DNA from: Diphasiastrum complanatum
Lineage: Eukaryota > Streptophyta > Lycopodiopsida > Lycopodiales > Lycopodiaceae
Assembly (NCBI GenBank): GCA_029204225.1
Contig: CM055107.1
Location: 15,186,900 to 15,250,899, forward strand
Reading direction: 5' to 3'
Length of the DNA: 64,000 nt
Numbering within the stretch: the stretch's first letter is position 1; each line of letters opens with the position of its first letter. The notes beneath the pieces were generated by a model. That model made no database searches, had not been told where the DNA came from, and worked only from the letters and a program-made list of their open reading frames with translations. Made by a program: the position numbers and the translations under genes. Positions 21,353 to 32,833 of this stretch are shown here, in pieces.

Positions 21353-24176
21353 CATCACTATCTTTATGCCTATTTAAAGGCACTACCACATGGGCACACT
21401 ATTTCCCACCAAAACTGGCCCTATTTTTTTTTTTTTTCAAATTATGCAATTAGAATTTTCTGGAAAGTTCCTTTTTGGTTCTCAAGTTGACTATAAATAG
21501 CCCATGGAGAAGTTGCCTTTTGATTATTTAGTATCTAAGCTTTTATCTCTTTAAAAAAAAAACTCTTTTTCATCCCTACTAGGGCTTTGTCCACAATTAT
21601 TGTCGTTGATCTTTGACAATCCTTGAAAAAGATCACCTGTTGCTGATCAACAATTATTGTCTTTTTGTGCTAACATGATGCCAAATATGTGATTGTGCTC
21701 ATGACTTAGAGAGAGACAAAGTGGTTATATTAATGTCCTCCAAAGACCCGATAGGGGACAACAATACGATTCCAATCAACATTTTGAAATGTTGCTCCAC
21801 TTAACAAACAAACTATAGTAGTATGAGCTCCCAAATTTGGGGGTGGGGGGTGGGGGGGGGAGAGAGAGAGATTGGTTAGCTTGGCATCCAAAGTTTCTTT
21901 GGTCCCTGGTGCAAGCCCCCTTGGAAATAAATGCGTTAAATGCATAACTTGACAACATTGCCAAATTTTGACAAATTGAAGGAAATTACCAACATTTCCC
22001 AACATAAGGAATCATCAATGGAAACGTAGGTTGAATAAGAACCTCTATAAATTTTGACTCCATGGCAATGCTTTTTGGTATTATCAACCTGTGGATTATA
22101 GAAAATAGAACTTTGGTGGAGGCATGATACACCAACTAACCCCATGGGTGATGACTCCATAATAATGCTTTTTGGTGGTATCAACTCAAGGATGAGATCA
22201 TATAGAATTGAACTTGGGTCGGCGAGCCAACTTAATTACCATACATCAACTCATCACATGTGGAAAGATGACTACGTCTTATTTAGAATACGACACCACG
22301 AGGATTACAGTTAATGAGATCTAAGGGTTGAAATGATTATTTTATTTTAATCTTATGCATAAATTGCAACTTCCCTACATGGAATGGAAAGGTTTGAAAA
22401 AAAAAGTCCAACTTAGGGATGTGAGGTATGATGGATATAAAGCATTATTTTGTAAGCAAATTTGGCATGAAGTTAGATGAATTTTTACATTGGATCATTC
22501 AATACATCTTAGTATCCAAAATATACAACATGTGGATGTAACATGAAGGAATGATAAATGGACGATTTATGCTAGAGATAGTTGGAACTTGAAGTAAGTT
22601 GGAAAGTTTTCTACATCATAGCAACAAAGGTGGCCACTACTTATTCAATGTCGAAGGGTTGTCTATCTAGGGTGTTTAGTATGATGACTAGGTTTGATTG
22701 AACTTTGACAAATTTGTAAGGCCCTTCTTCTTGAAAGTTCAAATTCCCTTTTGTGAGCCTTGGTGTTCTACAACATAGTGAGTGCTGACATTTTGCCAAT
22801 TTTGTTAGTCTCTTCTTATTGAATTTAGTGATAATGGCAATGAGCAAAATTAATCAATATTTTCATTGACTTTCATTTTCTTCTATAATTACGATGACAA
22901 GCTAATTGACTTAGAGATTCCTTTTTTTAAAAAACTTTTCTAGATAAAGTTTGACGGTATATTTAAGAACTTTCAAGAGAAAGGTTGAAAATGTACACTA
23001 CAAGGTTGGCTAGCAACATTGTTGAAAGCATTTTACAATCTACTATTGATAATGTTGATTGATGTTGTGAGATACATATAAAAGAAACAATGATAAATCA
23101 TGATGCAATTAACTATTTGAAATTAAAGAACAAATAATAAAGAAATCATGATAAGAGAAAGTTGTGGACTAGAACGAAAAGTCTTCATTTTTATAAACAA
23201 TCAATTACTTATGTTACACTAGATGTCTATCAAAAGGAAAAATCAATAGGTAATGATGATGGTGGGCATTTGTATTGCATTTATGAAAAGTACAATGGAA
23301 GTTACAAAGAAGGGAATACATTCTTTTGTTTGTGAAATATCCACATGAAGATCTCTCACAACGATGAGTGAAATTGCTCTTGGCTCATTTGATGGATTGT
23401 AGCATACAAAGTATTACTTTAAATGAACCTTTCTAATGTATTTTTTAATAAATACCTCAAAAAGGCTAAAACATCCAATGAATGTAAAAGGAAGTTAAAT
23501 ACTAACTCACCAATATTTGAAACAAAGAAGCCAAAATCATCTAATTATATGAAGGATTTGTAACTAGAGAAATATGGATACATTATGATATGCCAAAAAT
23601 GTTGACAATAAGATGTGGCAACACAAAACAATACCAAAGGAATTAATACAAAATATTTTTTATGTTTGCAACCAAAGTAGTATGCCTAATCTTTAGAACT
23701 ACTATGCAACATTATGCCTTTTAATGAGTGTAGTATACTTTAAATTTCTCCCAATTTGTGTATCATGCAACCAAGAAGATTTTGAGAAACAATGAGCAAT
23801 ACTAAGTAGGAGTACAAAGTACAAGAATTTCACATTTTTAACAGGCAATGACATCACTTTGTGTAAGTACAACATTTTGGAAAGTCATTGTTGTTAGCTT
23901 CTTATTTGAGTGTACAAACAAAGTCATGAGTACATGTGAATCTTGATGTTGTCATCATGTATCACATTGATATTTTGAATCAAATTACATGGTGAGGCAT
24001 TACCCATACAAATACGGAAATTGCTTCGAAGCATGCTATGGACAATAATAAAAGTAGCATAGTTAAAATAATGTTCTTTGTGCACTTGAAAAAAGTAAAA
24101 AACTTTTAATGAATGTGAATACATATGTGTTGCATACATATGTGAGACATGGGAAAGTTATGCTTTTAGTACAAAA

Positions 24177-24261
24177 GGAAAGTTCCAATATTGAAACATG
24201 TAAGCAATAATCATGAAAAAGGAAAGTTCCAATATTGAAACATGTAAGCAATAATCATGAA
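24177..24261. repeat. Exact tandem duplication of 44 bp
   Basis: GGAAAGTTCCAATATTGAAA and the following bases occur twice head to tail, with a period of 44 bp and no visible differences, so the duplication is recent. Confidence 0.85.
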
Positions 24262-24366
24262 AGAAAATAATAGATTGGCACACAATTATGATACTAGATA
24301 TCCTTATCTCAATAACCAATGAATATAACTTAGAAATAATGCAAATCTATCAATATGTAAAATTAG

Positions 24367-24367
<1 letters not shown>

Positions 24368-24421
<54 letters not shown>
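24368..24421. repeat. (TG)n microsatellite
   Basis: About 54 bp of TG dinucleotides directly upstream of a copia gag remnant. Confidence 0.97.
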
Positions 24422-24425
<4 letters not shown>

Positions 24426-24457
24426 GATTGTTTGTCGATTCATTCTTGCTTTTTAAC

Positions 24458-25850
24458 ATGATATCTAATGCCTCCGAAATCCAACTGATTGAAAAGTTCA
24501 ATGGAGATGACTTTCGCATATGGAATTTTAAGATGAGGATGATACTCATTAAAATGAAATTATGAGACTAGTGGCACTCTAACAAAGCCCAATAAACCGT
24601 TCGAATTGTTTGCACAATGGGAAGCCAAAGATGGAAAAGCCCTAGATGTAATCTCTCTAAATTTGATAGATACACAATTAGCCCATATTACAAATTATTC
24701 TACTTCCAAGGAAGCTTGAGATATCCTTACTAGCCTATATGGGATAGTAGACATACCACACATCTCTTTCTTAGAAAAAAATTTATTGCTATGAAAATGG
24801 ATGAGAATAACACTATGTGTAATCACCTAAATGATTTCAAGTAGCATTAGCTAGTAGCCATAGGGACACCTATTTTAGATGAAGATGTCGTAACAACACT
24901 ATTTTCTAGTCTTCCATCTTCTATGATAATCTAGTGTTATTACTTAGCATTGCTCATGCATTGACCTTACAAAAGGTGTCATCAAGTATATTGCAGAAAG
25001 AAATAAGAAGAAATAACAACAAATATATTGTCTTTCTCTTCCAACAACAAATCTATTGTCTTGTTTCTAGACAAGTAACAACAAACCAAAAAGAAGAAAA
25101 AATACAAGAAACAACCACCAAATCAATTAAGCAAACAACTACTAGCACAACAACATCATCATCAATCAAAACCTTAGCCCAAAATATTTTGCAAGTATCA
25201 CAAGAGGACAAACCATGACATCAAGAATTGTCAAATTCTTAAATATAATCAGGCCAAAAAAAAGATGTAGCAACATCATAATGAGAGTGCTTCTACTTTA
25301 AACAATGATCAAGGGGCCTCTCACCTACTCATGATACATGATATGCCAAGTAGGAATATCAATACATGGTATATTGATTCTAAGGCTTCACAACACATGA
25401 CTCCATGCAAGAAACTATTTACAGAACTATCAAAGAAAATTGCAGAATGCATTTTCTTTGGAGATTTAAGCTCTCATAAGGTGGATGGACAAGAATCCAT
25501 TCACCTTAATTTCCAGATGGAGTAATCCTGTTATTTCAAACTTTTCTCTATGTGTCGAAGCTTAACAAGAAACTAGTTATCATCCCAAGGCTATCAAAAC
25601 TTGTTCAAGTCTAGGAAATGCTTCATCCTAGATCACGAGTAGTCTAAGGAAAAGGCCATTAGAGAAAAACAAATTATATATCTTGAATTGATAAAATGTA
25701 TTCAATGTTAGTGAACGTTCGAACACCAAGATTTTAGAGCTATATTGCATATGCATCATCATAATATGGTTAAAAAATTTTGTGGTATTAGATAACAATT
25801 CAATAATGTTACAATTTTACAACGTAATTTAGTGTAGACAAGAAACAATG
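24458..25850 (+). pseudogene. Decayed copia gag-protease fragment
   Basis: It starts with a copia Gag N-terminus (IQLIEKFNGDDFRIWNFKM) and continues through many stops and frame shifts with Gag-like pieces. Near 25365-25395 it reads WYIDSKASQHM, the copia protease active site in which the usual Gly of DSGAS is Lys. The zinc knuckle is not clear. Decay is heavy, so this insertion is old. Confidence 0.65.
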
Positions 25851-26297
25851 AATCTGAAATTCTGATAACTGAAGCAAGTACATATGATGGTGCTATCCAA
25901 CTGTGCACCTTGGAGAAGGGCTTGAATGGCGATCTAGAATAGACTCTGGATGACTAATCTACACATAACAGAATGCTCCAACTGTTGAGGAATGCTCACA
26001 ATGTGGTAGGTATATAGTAACGACCACCATCAGAGAGAGCGGACAACCATAGGATCAAGGGGAAGCGAAACACCAAAAGTGTGTTTTCACTCAGGGAGTC
26101 GGAAGGCCAAATCACGAAGAGCTGTTTCTCAGGGGGCTATCACCCCCCAAACCCCCCAGGACTTCTTGCTATATAGAAATTGTAATCTAGTCATCTCCTA
26201 ACCATCGTGGTCTCACAGTAGACCCCTTACTAACAACCGTGCTCAATAATGGCTTCTCCTCATAGCCGGGGCCTTACAAATTTGAGCTCACGGTTGA
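25851..26297. other. Possible LTR remnant
   Basis: Non-coding. It includes a C-rich segment CCCCCCAAACCCCCCAG near 26144 and a GCTATATAG motif shortly after, a layout often seen around the promoter of plant LTRs. Ends and target duplication could not be fixed. Confidence 0.25.
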
Positions 26298-26640
26298 CTA
26301 GTGACTACTAAACTGAGAGATGTAATATTTAGTTATGTCTAACAATCTAAACTCTTCAGCCACCAAAACCTCTTGCAAGTCCTCCGTACTTGGCACCAAG
26401 TTAGCATGTTCATCCAATAAGCCATTAGGTTTAATTTGAACAAGCTCCACATCCTTAATGCTTTCACCAATACATGCTAATTCATCATTCAAAGCTTTAA
26501 CTTTCAAAACAAAGCATGAGCATTTTCATCCTTCTTTTGAAGACTTTGAAATTTTTTCCTCCTTAGGGTTAGAGGACCCTAGATGTAGACTTGGACTCAG
26601 TCTCTTTGATAAGAATAAGTAGCCAAAAGGGTTTAGAATT
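26298..26640 (-). pseudogene. Gag fragment related to the young element's Gag
   Basis: On the minus strand, KALNDELACIGESIKDVELV matches the Gag of the 10-15.7 kb element (KSLNDDLACIDESIKDGELV). The preceding bases encode ESKSTSRVL and the following ones LVAEE, all in the same order. Frame shifts and a small deletion show it is a fossil of the same or a sister family. Only the Gag core is present; nothing of the long extension was found. Confidence 0.75.
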
Positions 26641-27294
26641 ACAAGGTCTAACAGAGGTTGATTTGAGTAAGTAACAATTATATATCGTTAGGGAATGAGA
26701 TTTTCTCAATAAATAGGCATTGGACATCCATTTTAGAGATATTTTAATTGATCTACAATTGACTAAACTTGGAGTTTTACCTTCTCTTCCACTTTTGATG
26801 TTATGTTCACCTGGCCTACCACAAGAAGGAATTTGTAGATTTCAATGTGGAGATCAACATGAGGATTTTTGCCTACTTCTAGTTTTTGAATATTTTACTC
26901 AAATATTGAAACATAATATTTTGATGAGGAATTATCACTCTTGACATCATAATCGACTACTATGATTACAATGCTTAGAAAAGTTTTTTTTTCTACTAAA
27001 ATTTAGATGTTTTGCCATTTGATTCTAGTTTCATTAGCTAAAGACAATTGTAAGCATAACTTGCATATTACCCAATAATAAGAAGTTAGAATGATGTTTC
27101 ACATTCTTCTTTGACACCTGAATTGACACATACCATAAATCATGATGCTAATATATCAAGCACATGAAATTTTGAGTGTGACCCTACATACTAGTTGGAT
27201 ATAAAATGAATGAGTTTCTATTGTCAACATAGTTCCATTCCATGTAATCTTATTTGCTTGAAGTATATTTCAACTCAATGGTTCTATTTACTTT

Positions 27295-27480
27295 TCTATT
27301 GCCCAATGTTTTGCTTGGTCACACTTTCATCGAAGTAGGCTCCTCAACATCAACATCCAAAGCATCATCAACAATGTCATCATCAAGAATGTTAGATCCA
27401 ACATCCACACCACCACTTGAAGACACTTTTGCAAAGTTTCTCTCATAAAAAATGACATCTCTTCCAAGTGACCACTTTCT
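27295..27480 (-). pseudogene. Copia integrase C-terminal fragment
   Basis: Minus-strand reading LGRDVIFYERNF resembles the 'SRDVVF.E..F' block after the copia integrase core. It is followed by the acidic linker that leads to RT. It is short and ends in a stop. Confidence 0.5.
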
Positions 27481-27884
27481 TAGTTGAAGGAATAAAGAGG
27501 AATGGAGTTGTGTGATGCAAGTGAAGAACTCCAGGAGGGAGAATATGATTGTGGCTCAAATTAGAAGTTCTTATGGAAAAGAAGTATCTCAGTGATTGGA
27601 TGTATGCTTAATAGGGAATATTGAGATATCATACAAACAGAAATGAGATGGGCCTAAAGTGTGACAAATCTTGTCCTTATGATGTAGTCTATCATTTGTT
27701 GACCTAGAACATTCATGACAAATGGATATTTATAGAAAAAGAAGATGCACAAAAAGTAAATAAGTACAGACATGAATTATAACACAAGAAAAGGATATAA
27801 AAATAGGTATGCAAAAAGACAATAACAAAGCAAGAAAAAAAAAAGAAAAAAGAAAATGTAAAATATATATCAGGAAACTAGTGT

Positions 27885-28335
27885 TAAATTGGGTCAACTC
27901 CTCGTAATACCACCGTGGACGACCACCGTTGACGACAGTGACTAGGAGTATTCCGTCAAGTGTTTGCAGTTGGACTGCACCATTAGGAAAGATTTTATTG
28001 ATAACATGCGGTCCTACACTTCAGAATTTCAATTTTTTGGGGTGCTTCTTTGATGTATAAAGAAGCACCTGGTCACCTAAGTGTAAATCCTTGTTGCATG
28101 AGTGACAGTCATGCCAGGCCTTTGACGTCTTTTGTTAACTAGTTGTGTGTGGTAAGATATGAGTTTTGTCTCGCATAACTGGGCTAACGTAAATAGCCTG
28201 GTCTTGACTTGTTACTCAGTTGTAGCTTTTTCACAGAGATCTGTAGGGAAGGCTTCCATGACTCTTAGAGAAGGTACTAATAACTCAACCAAATCTACGA
28301 CAATGAATGAAGATTTTCCCCAGTGCGTCAAGGTG
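27885..28335 (-). pseudogene. Gypsy integrase C-terminal fragment
   Basis: On the minus strand, LGDQVLLYTSKKHPKKLKF, then VGPHVINKIFPNGAVQLQTL and LVTVVNGGRPRWYYEE match the chromodomain-less C-terminus of gypsy integrase (GD.VLL...GP..V...NGAV.L.TL..... VNG.RLK.Y). A frame shift is needed near 28130 to join the upstream helical part. It belongs to a different element from the copia sequences around it. Confidence 0.7.
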
Positions 28336-28379
28336 CGTAGCCGATGAGGAATGTACACCCAGATCGTCGAGATAAATCT

Positions 28380-31300
28380 CGACAATCCGATGTAACAGGT
28401 CTTGGATGAAGAAACAAAATGTTTCTAATTACAAAGCCTTGCTAGCTTTCATCCCTCAACCCGACAAAGACATTCGCGAAGTCGAAAATCTGGAGACACG
28501 AAGCATGAAAAGTTTTGCGAACACGAAAGTCAAAGAAAACGAAGACGAACGGTTTGCGAACACAAAAGTCAAAGTAGACGAAGACGAACGGTTTGCGAAC
28601 ACGAAAGATTCACGAACGAGAATTTTTTGCGGTCCAATACGAGAGAAGATGGATAATCTGTCACTCTTGTAATTCCTTGATTAGTTGTAGATGCTTAATC
28701 ACTCTAATCTCAGATTTACATAGAGCGACCATACCTACTGGATGATACTTGACATATAGATCAACAGAATACAAATACAGTGTAATGTAGTAGTCTGATG
28801 CTAGTAAGCAATCAAGACGAAATACAGACAACAAGTCCGCCTGCATGCGAGACGAGCTCTGTGATCAAGATCCATAGAGATCCAACTGTCCGCTAAAAAA
28901 ACAAGACGATTACTCGTGAGAGGACCGTGTTTCTCCCACGCCAATGCACTGTGTGGATTTGCATGTAGTGCTTGAAGAAAGCAGAGGAAGATCAATATAG
29001 ATAATTTCTCTTGTTGTGTCTGATCTTGAATGCAAATGTGTCTGCTACTAATCGTATGTCTGAATTTTCTTGTTTATTATAATTCTGCACCTTGGTTGAA
29101 ACTATGTTAAATGCTGCATTAATTTTATAAATGTAGATCAGCAGTGCCTGACTACATTCTGGAGGATTGTAGGAGTGATTCAGCTGACAGTGTCCAGCAA
29201 TCACATCTGAACTCCATCCGAGTCGCAAGAGGATCGTGGTTCCTTCGCGAAAGCTTCGCGACTGCGAAATCCAAATCGGGATACACGAAACCTCATCAGT
29301 GGATCAGAGCCGGTCATCCTGTCATATTCCGACATAGCCAAGAAACTAACAGATCTAGGAGACCAAGCATTCAAACAAACAACCATCAACAAGGAAATAG
29401 ACTCCAAGAAGCAATGGCTTCAATCAGCAGCATGCAGAGCAAGATCTGCACAATATTTGATTCCTCAGGATCTAACTTTCTAGCCTGGAAAGTTAAGACA
29501 TCTTTGATACTCAAGGGTGAAGGACTATTCCCCTGGGTGGATGGCACAGAAGAAATGCCTACGACAACAGGCAAGGAGCTACACAAATGGAGGGAGAAAA
29601 ACGACAAGGTAGTAGCCTTGCTATCATCTTCAATCGAAGATAGTCTCACACTTAACCTAGCTACACTCTCCAAAGCTAAGGAGATGTGGGATGCATTACT
29701 CACCAGATTTCAGACGAAATCAAGAATTCAAATCATGATGTTGGAAGATCAGTTGATGAATTTGTAGTGGGATGGAAAGACCTCACTTCTTTCGTAAGAA
29801 AGACGAAGGATATGTTTCTATCACTACATAACTCTGGAGCAGAGAATGTTGTGTCAGTTGAGAAGCACCTCACGTACCTATTGAGAGCCTTACCCAGATC
29901 ATTCCAAACGACAAGAACCCTGCTCGCGAAAGATCCTACCATGAATCTCAAAAAGGCGATTGTCAAGATTCGAGAAGAAGTCGAAGCCAGAGAACATCTT
30001 GATCACAAAGATGGTTCTGATCAGGCCCTCTACGACAACAAAAAAAAATCAGAAAAATAATTTAAGCCTAAGAGGGAGTCCAATTAGAGGCAAGATTGTA
30101 ACCAGCAAGCAGAGGGAACAAGCAAAGGCAACTGGAAGACCAAAGGGAGGTCGAAACAACAAGGTGCAGAAAAGAAGACTTGTGTGAGATGCAGAAGAGA
30201 CGGGCATACAATAGATACCTGCTGACTCAATCCCATGATTGAGTGTTCCATTGCCACAAGAAGGGTTATGCAGCCATGGATTGCCGCCAAAACCCGAAAA
30301 AAAAGTCAGCGTAGAACAGACAGGAGAACAACAATAGTTCATCCTATGTCGAGAAGCCCGAGAGCTCGATAATGGGCGAAGAAAGAACGAATAGAAATTG
30401 TTTTACCACCTATATCTGTGAAGACGTGTGTGCAACATCAACAACTGACACACATGAGGTGATCCTAGATTCAGGAGCCATCTCACACTTCGTGACATCA
30501 AGACGAATCATGTCTGATTTCAGAAGTGCAGATCCCTCAAGATTCATAGTTCTTAGAGATGGATCTAGACATCAAGTGAACAGTATTGGTTCACTATGGC
30601 TCAACACCAATGGTAGAGACAGACGACTTGAAGATGTTCTATTCATGCAAGAATAGTAGATGCAGGGATGTGTGTGACATTTTTTGATGAAGCATGCAAT
30701 GTGATTGATGCTAGTACCAGTACTCTCATCACTCAAGGCACAAGGAAAAGAAACCTATATCATCTGAAGGTACGCATACCTGCAGATCAGCTGCATCAGA
30801 ATCATGACGACTCGCTAGACACTCTATGACATAGAAGACTCTGCCACATGAACTCAATGACACTTTACCAAGCAAGCCATCATGGAGTGATAACAGGGGT
30901 CAGCATCTCGAATGCAATCAGTTCGACCACCTGTGATGCATGTTTGAAGGGCAAGATGTCACGCACACCTTTCATCAAAGACTCCTACAGAACGAAAAAG
31001 ATTCTGGAGCTAGTGCACTCTGACATCTGCGGACCATTCAACGTGATCTCAGTAGGAGGTTCAAAGTCTTACATAACCTTCATTGATGATTATAACAAAT
31101 TTGTCAGTATTTCATTCAGAATAAATCTGAAGCACTTGATAAATTCACAGAATATGTGAATTGGACAGAAAGATGCACACGCAACAAAGTGAAGCAGATC
31201 AGAACAGATTGAGGTGGCGAATACATCTCGAATCACTTCATTGACTTCTGCAATGATCGTGGCATCATTCACAGAAGAATTGCAGCCTACACACCGCAGC

Positions 31301-32150
31301 ACAATGGTGTTGCTGAACGAAAGAACAGGACCCTAATGGAAGCAGCCAGATGCATGATGGCCTACTCAAAATCTCCAAGGGCACTATGGGCTGAAGCAGT
31401 AGCTACAGCCGCATACATCCAGAACAGAACAGGCAAGTCTGGTGTTCCTCACACGACACCACATGAGCTATGGTGGGGTAGAAAACCCAACCTGTCTCAC
31501 ATCAGAATCTTTGGCTGTGCAGCTTATGCACATATTCCTGATAAGCTTCGAAAGAAGCTTGATGAGAAAGCCGAACAGAGATTTCTGGTAGGTTATGACA
31601 GCAATTCGTCATACTACAGAGTCTATATGCCAGACATGAACATTGTGAAAATAGTGAGAGATGTCAGATTCAATGAGAGCAGGACAATGGCCAATGACGA
31701 TCCTATTAGTTACAAAGTTCTGGAGAGACAATACTACGACCCGTTGCCAACGACAGAGGGAGCAGAGTACGAACACAAAAACAAGGATTTTCGAGTCGTT
31801 TCCCATTTGAACGACGAATATGACGAAGAAAGATTCGAGAGGCAACCTGCTGCCACGGTTCCTATAAACCAAAATGGTTTTGGAACAAGCAGAGTAGACA
31901 AGGGCAAAGACATAGCTGTTTTAGGAGGATCTCCCAGAAGGTCGACAAGACCAGGAAGAGCGCCAACAAGATATGTGCCAGGCAGCTCAGCTTCTACATC
32001 AGAAGAGTTCTACGGGTTCAGTGGCAAACCACGGACTTTCGAGGAGGCGATTGAAGGTCTAGAAAAGGACAGATGGATCCAAGCCATTAACGAAGAGATG
32101 GAGTCCATGAGGAAGAACTAGGTATGGACATTGGAGCCATTAGCACATAA
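28380..32150 (+). mobile_element. Truncated Ty1/copia element: leader, gag, protease, integrase, start of RT
   Basis: It has an initiator-Met-like primer-binding site TGGATCAGAGCC (29300-29311, one base short of TGGTATCAGAGCC). Gag starts at 29414 and is split by a shift near 29740. The knuckle CVRCRRDGHTIDTC is intact near 30180, with a second degraded one near 30240. Protease motif VILDSGAISHFV follows at 30462, then integrase zinc finger and core pieces (CDACLKGK, LVHSDICGP, IDDY) with stops, and an intact frame 31336-32121 covering the integrase C-terminus and RT N-terminus (FEEAIEGLEKDRWIQAINEE). The element stops near 32150 before the RT palm, and no 3' LTR was found. The 5' LTR must lie within about 28.4-29.3 kb, but its ends are not clear. 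Confidence 0.8.
28514..28613 (+). repeat. 39-bp tandem repeat in the copia leader/LTR
   Basis: Units start with TTTGCGAACAC at 28514, 28553 and 28592, a strict 39-bp period; the third is partial. The period is a multiple of three, so the array stays open within an 88-codon ORF (FANTKVK...DEDER), but there is no sign that it is translated. Confidence 0.8.
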
Positions 32151-32833
32151 GCGCAAGACTGTCACATAAGCACAAAACGGAACTGTACGTCGATCAAGAC
32201 CAAAGTGAAGAGCTCTATGAGCGTTTGGGAGACTTAAGAGCGATAAGGAAAGGTCTGACGTTGATAAGTGTTTGTGTAGCTCCGGCAACGGTGCCAATGT
32301 TCACAAATTCCAGCCTGAATCTATGAAACGGTTTCTATTTTGTCTACTTCTTTTCTTTGTTACTTCTTAGGTGGTTTTCGCTCTAGAAACCGAGTGTTTT
32401 TGCTCGTTTCCAGAAGCCAGTTCTTACAGTTAAATCCTCTTGTTTAGAACGGTTTTCAGACAAAAATGTTTCTCAGTTTGCAACATGTATTTCCAGCCTG
32501 TCAGTGGGATGAAACGGTTACGTTCACTCAGCTATATGCATTTACAAGCCATGTAATCAATCCTAGCTCAAGCACAACTTAACGTTCTGGGACAAAGAGC
32601 AAATCTACAATCTATCTACCAAACTATCCTAAGAAATCAGGGAACATTACAATAACAGGATTAAGCTACACAACAAGAAACAAAAATCAAGAAAGCTAAC
32701 TTCCTAACAACATTCTAGCAACTCAAGAATCAAGAAACACCCATTTTTTGATGCTTGGAATACCCAAGAATAATAAAAAACAAGATTGTTAGTAAATTTA
32801 CAAGATCAGATCCACAATCTCAGCCTATATAGT
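32151..32833. other. LTR-like DNA between copia and gypsy fragments
   Basis: No coding sequence. An interrupted palindrome GAAACCGAG...CTCGTTTC lies near 32387-32411. The stretch upstream (minus-strand sense) of the primer-binding site at 32281-32296 is the likely LTR of a minus-strand gypsy element whose body is missing. Confidence 0.35.
32281..32296 (-). other. Orphan gypsy primer-binding site, Asp-tRNA type
   Basis: Read on the minus strand, TGGCACCGTTGCCGGA is one base from the TGGCGCCGTTGCCGG primer-binding site typical of plant Athila/Tat-type gypsy elements. Downstream on that strand lies the unrelated copia fragment rather than gag. Confidence 0.55.

Larger units (their letters stand above)
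20578..24367. other. 3' flank and AT-rich intergenic DNA, no gene recognised
   Basis: The first 300 bp are probably the 3' UTR of the KNR4-like gene. Beyond it lie a GA microsatellite (21304-21350), a G-rich run (21839-21860), two direct copies of an about 90-bp unit (from about 22058 and 22150, sharing AATGCTTTTTGGT), and an exact 44-bp tandem duplication (about 24177-24261). Short ORFs of 60-90 codons occur on both strands, and none shows a domain. Confidence 0.45.

Noticed and set aside
22641-22847. Minus-strand ORF vaguely like a gypsy integrase C-terminus (GPYKFVKV)
   Set aside because: Only one short block resembles the family; the surrounding sequence gives no support.
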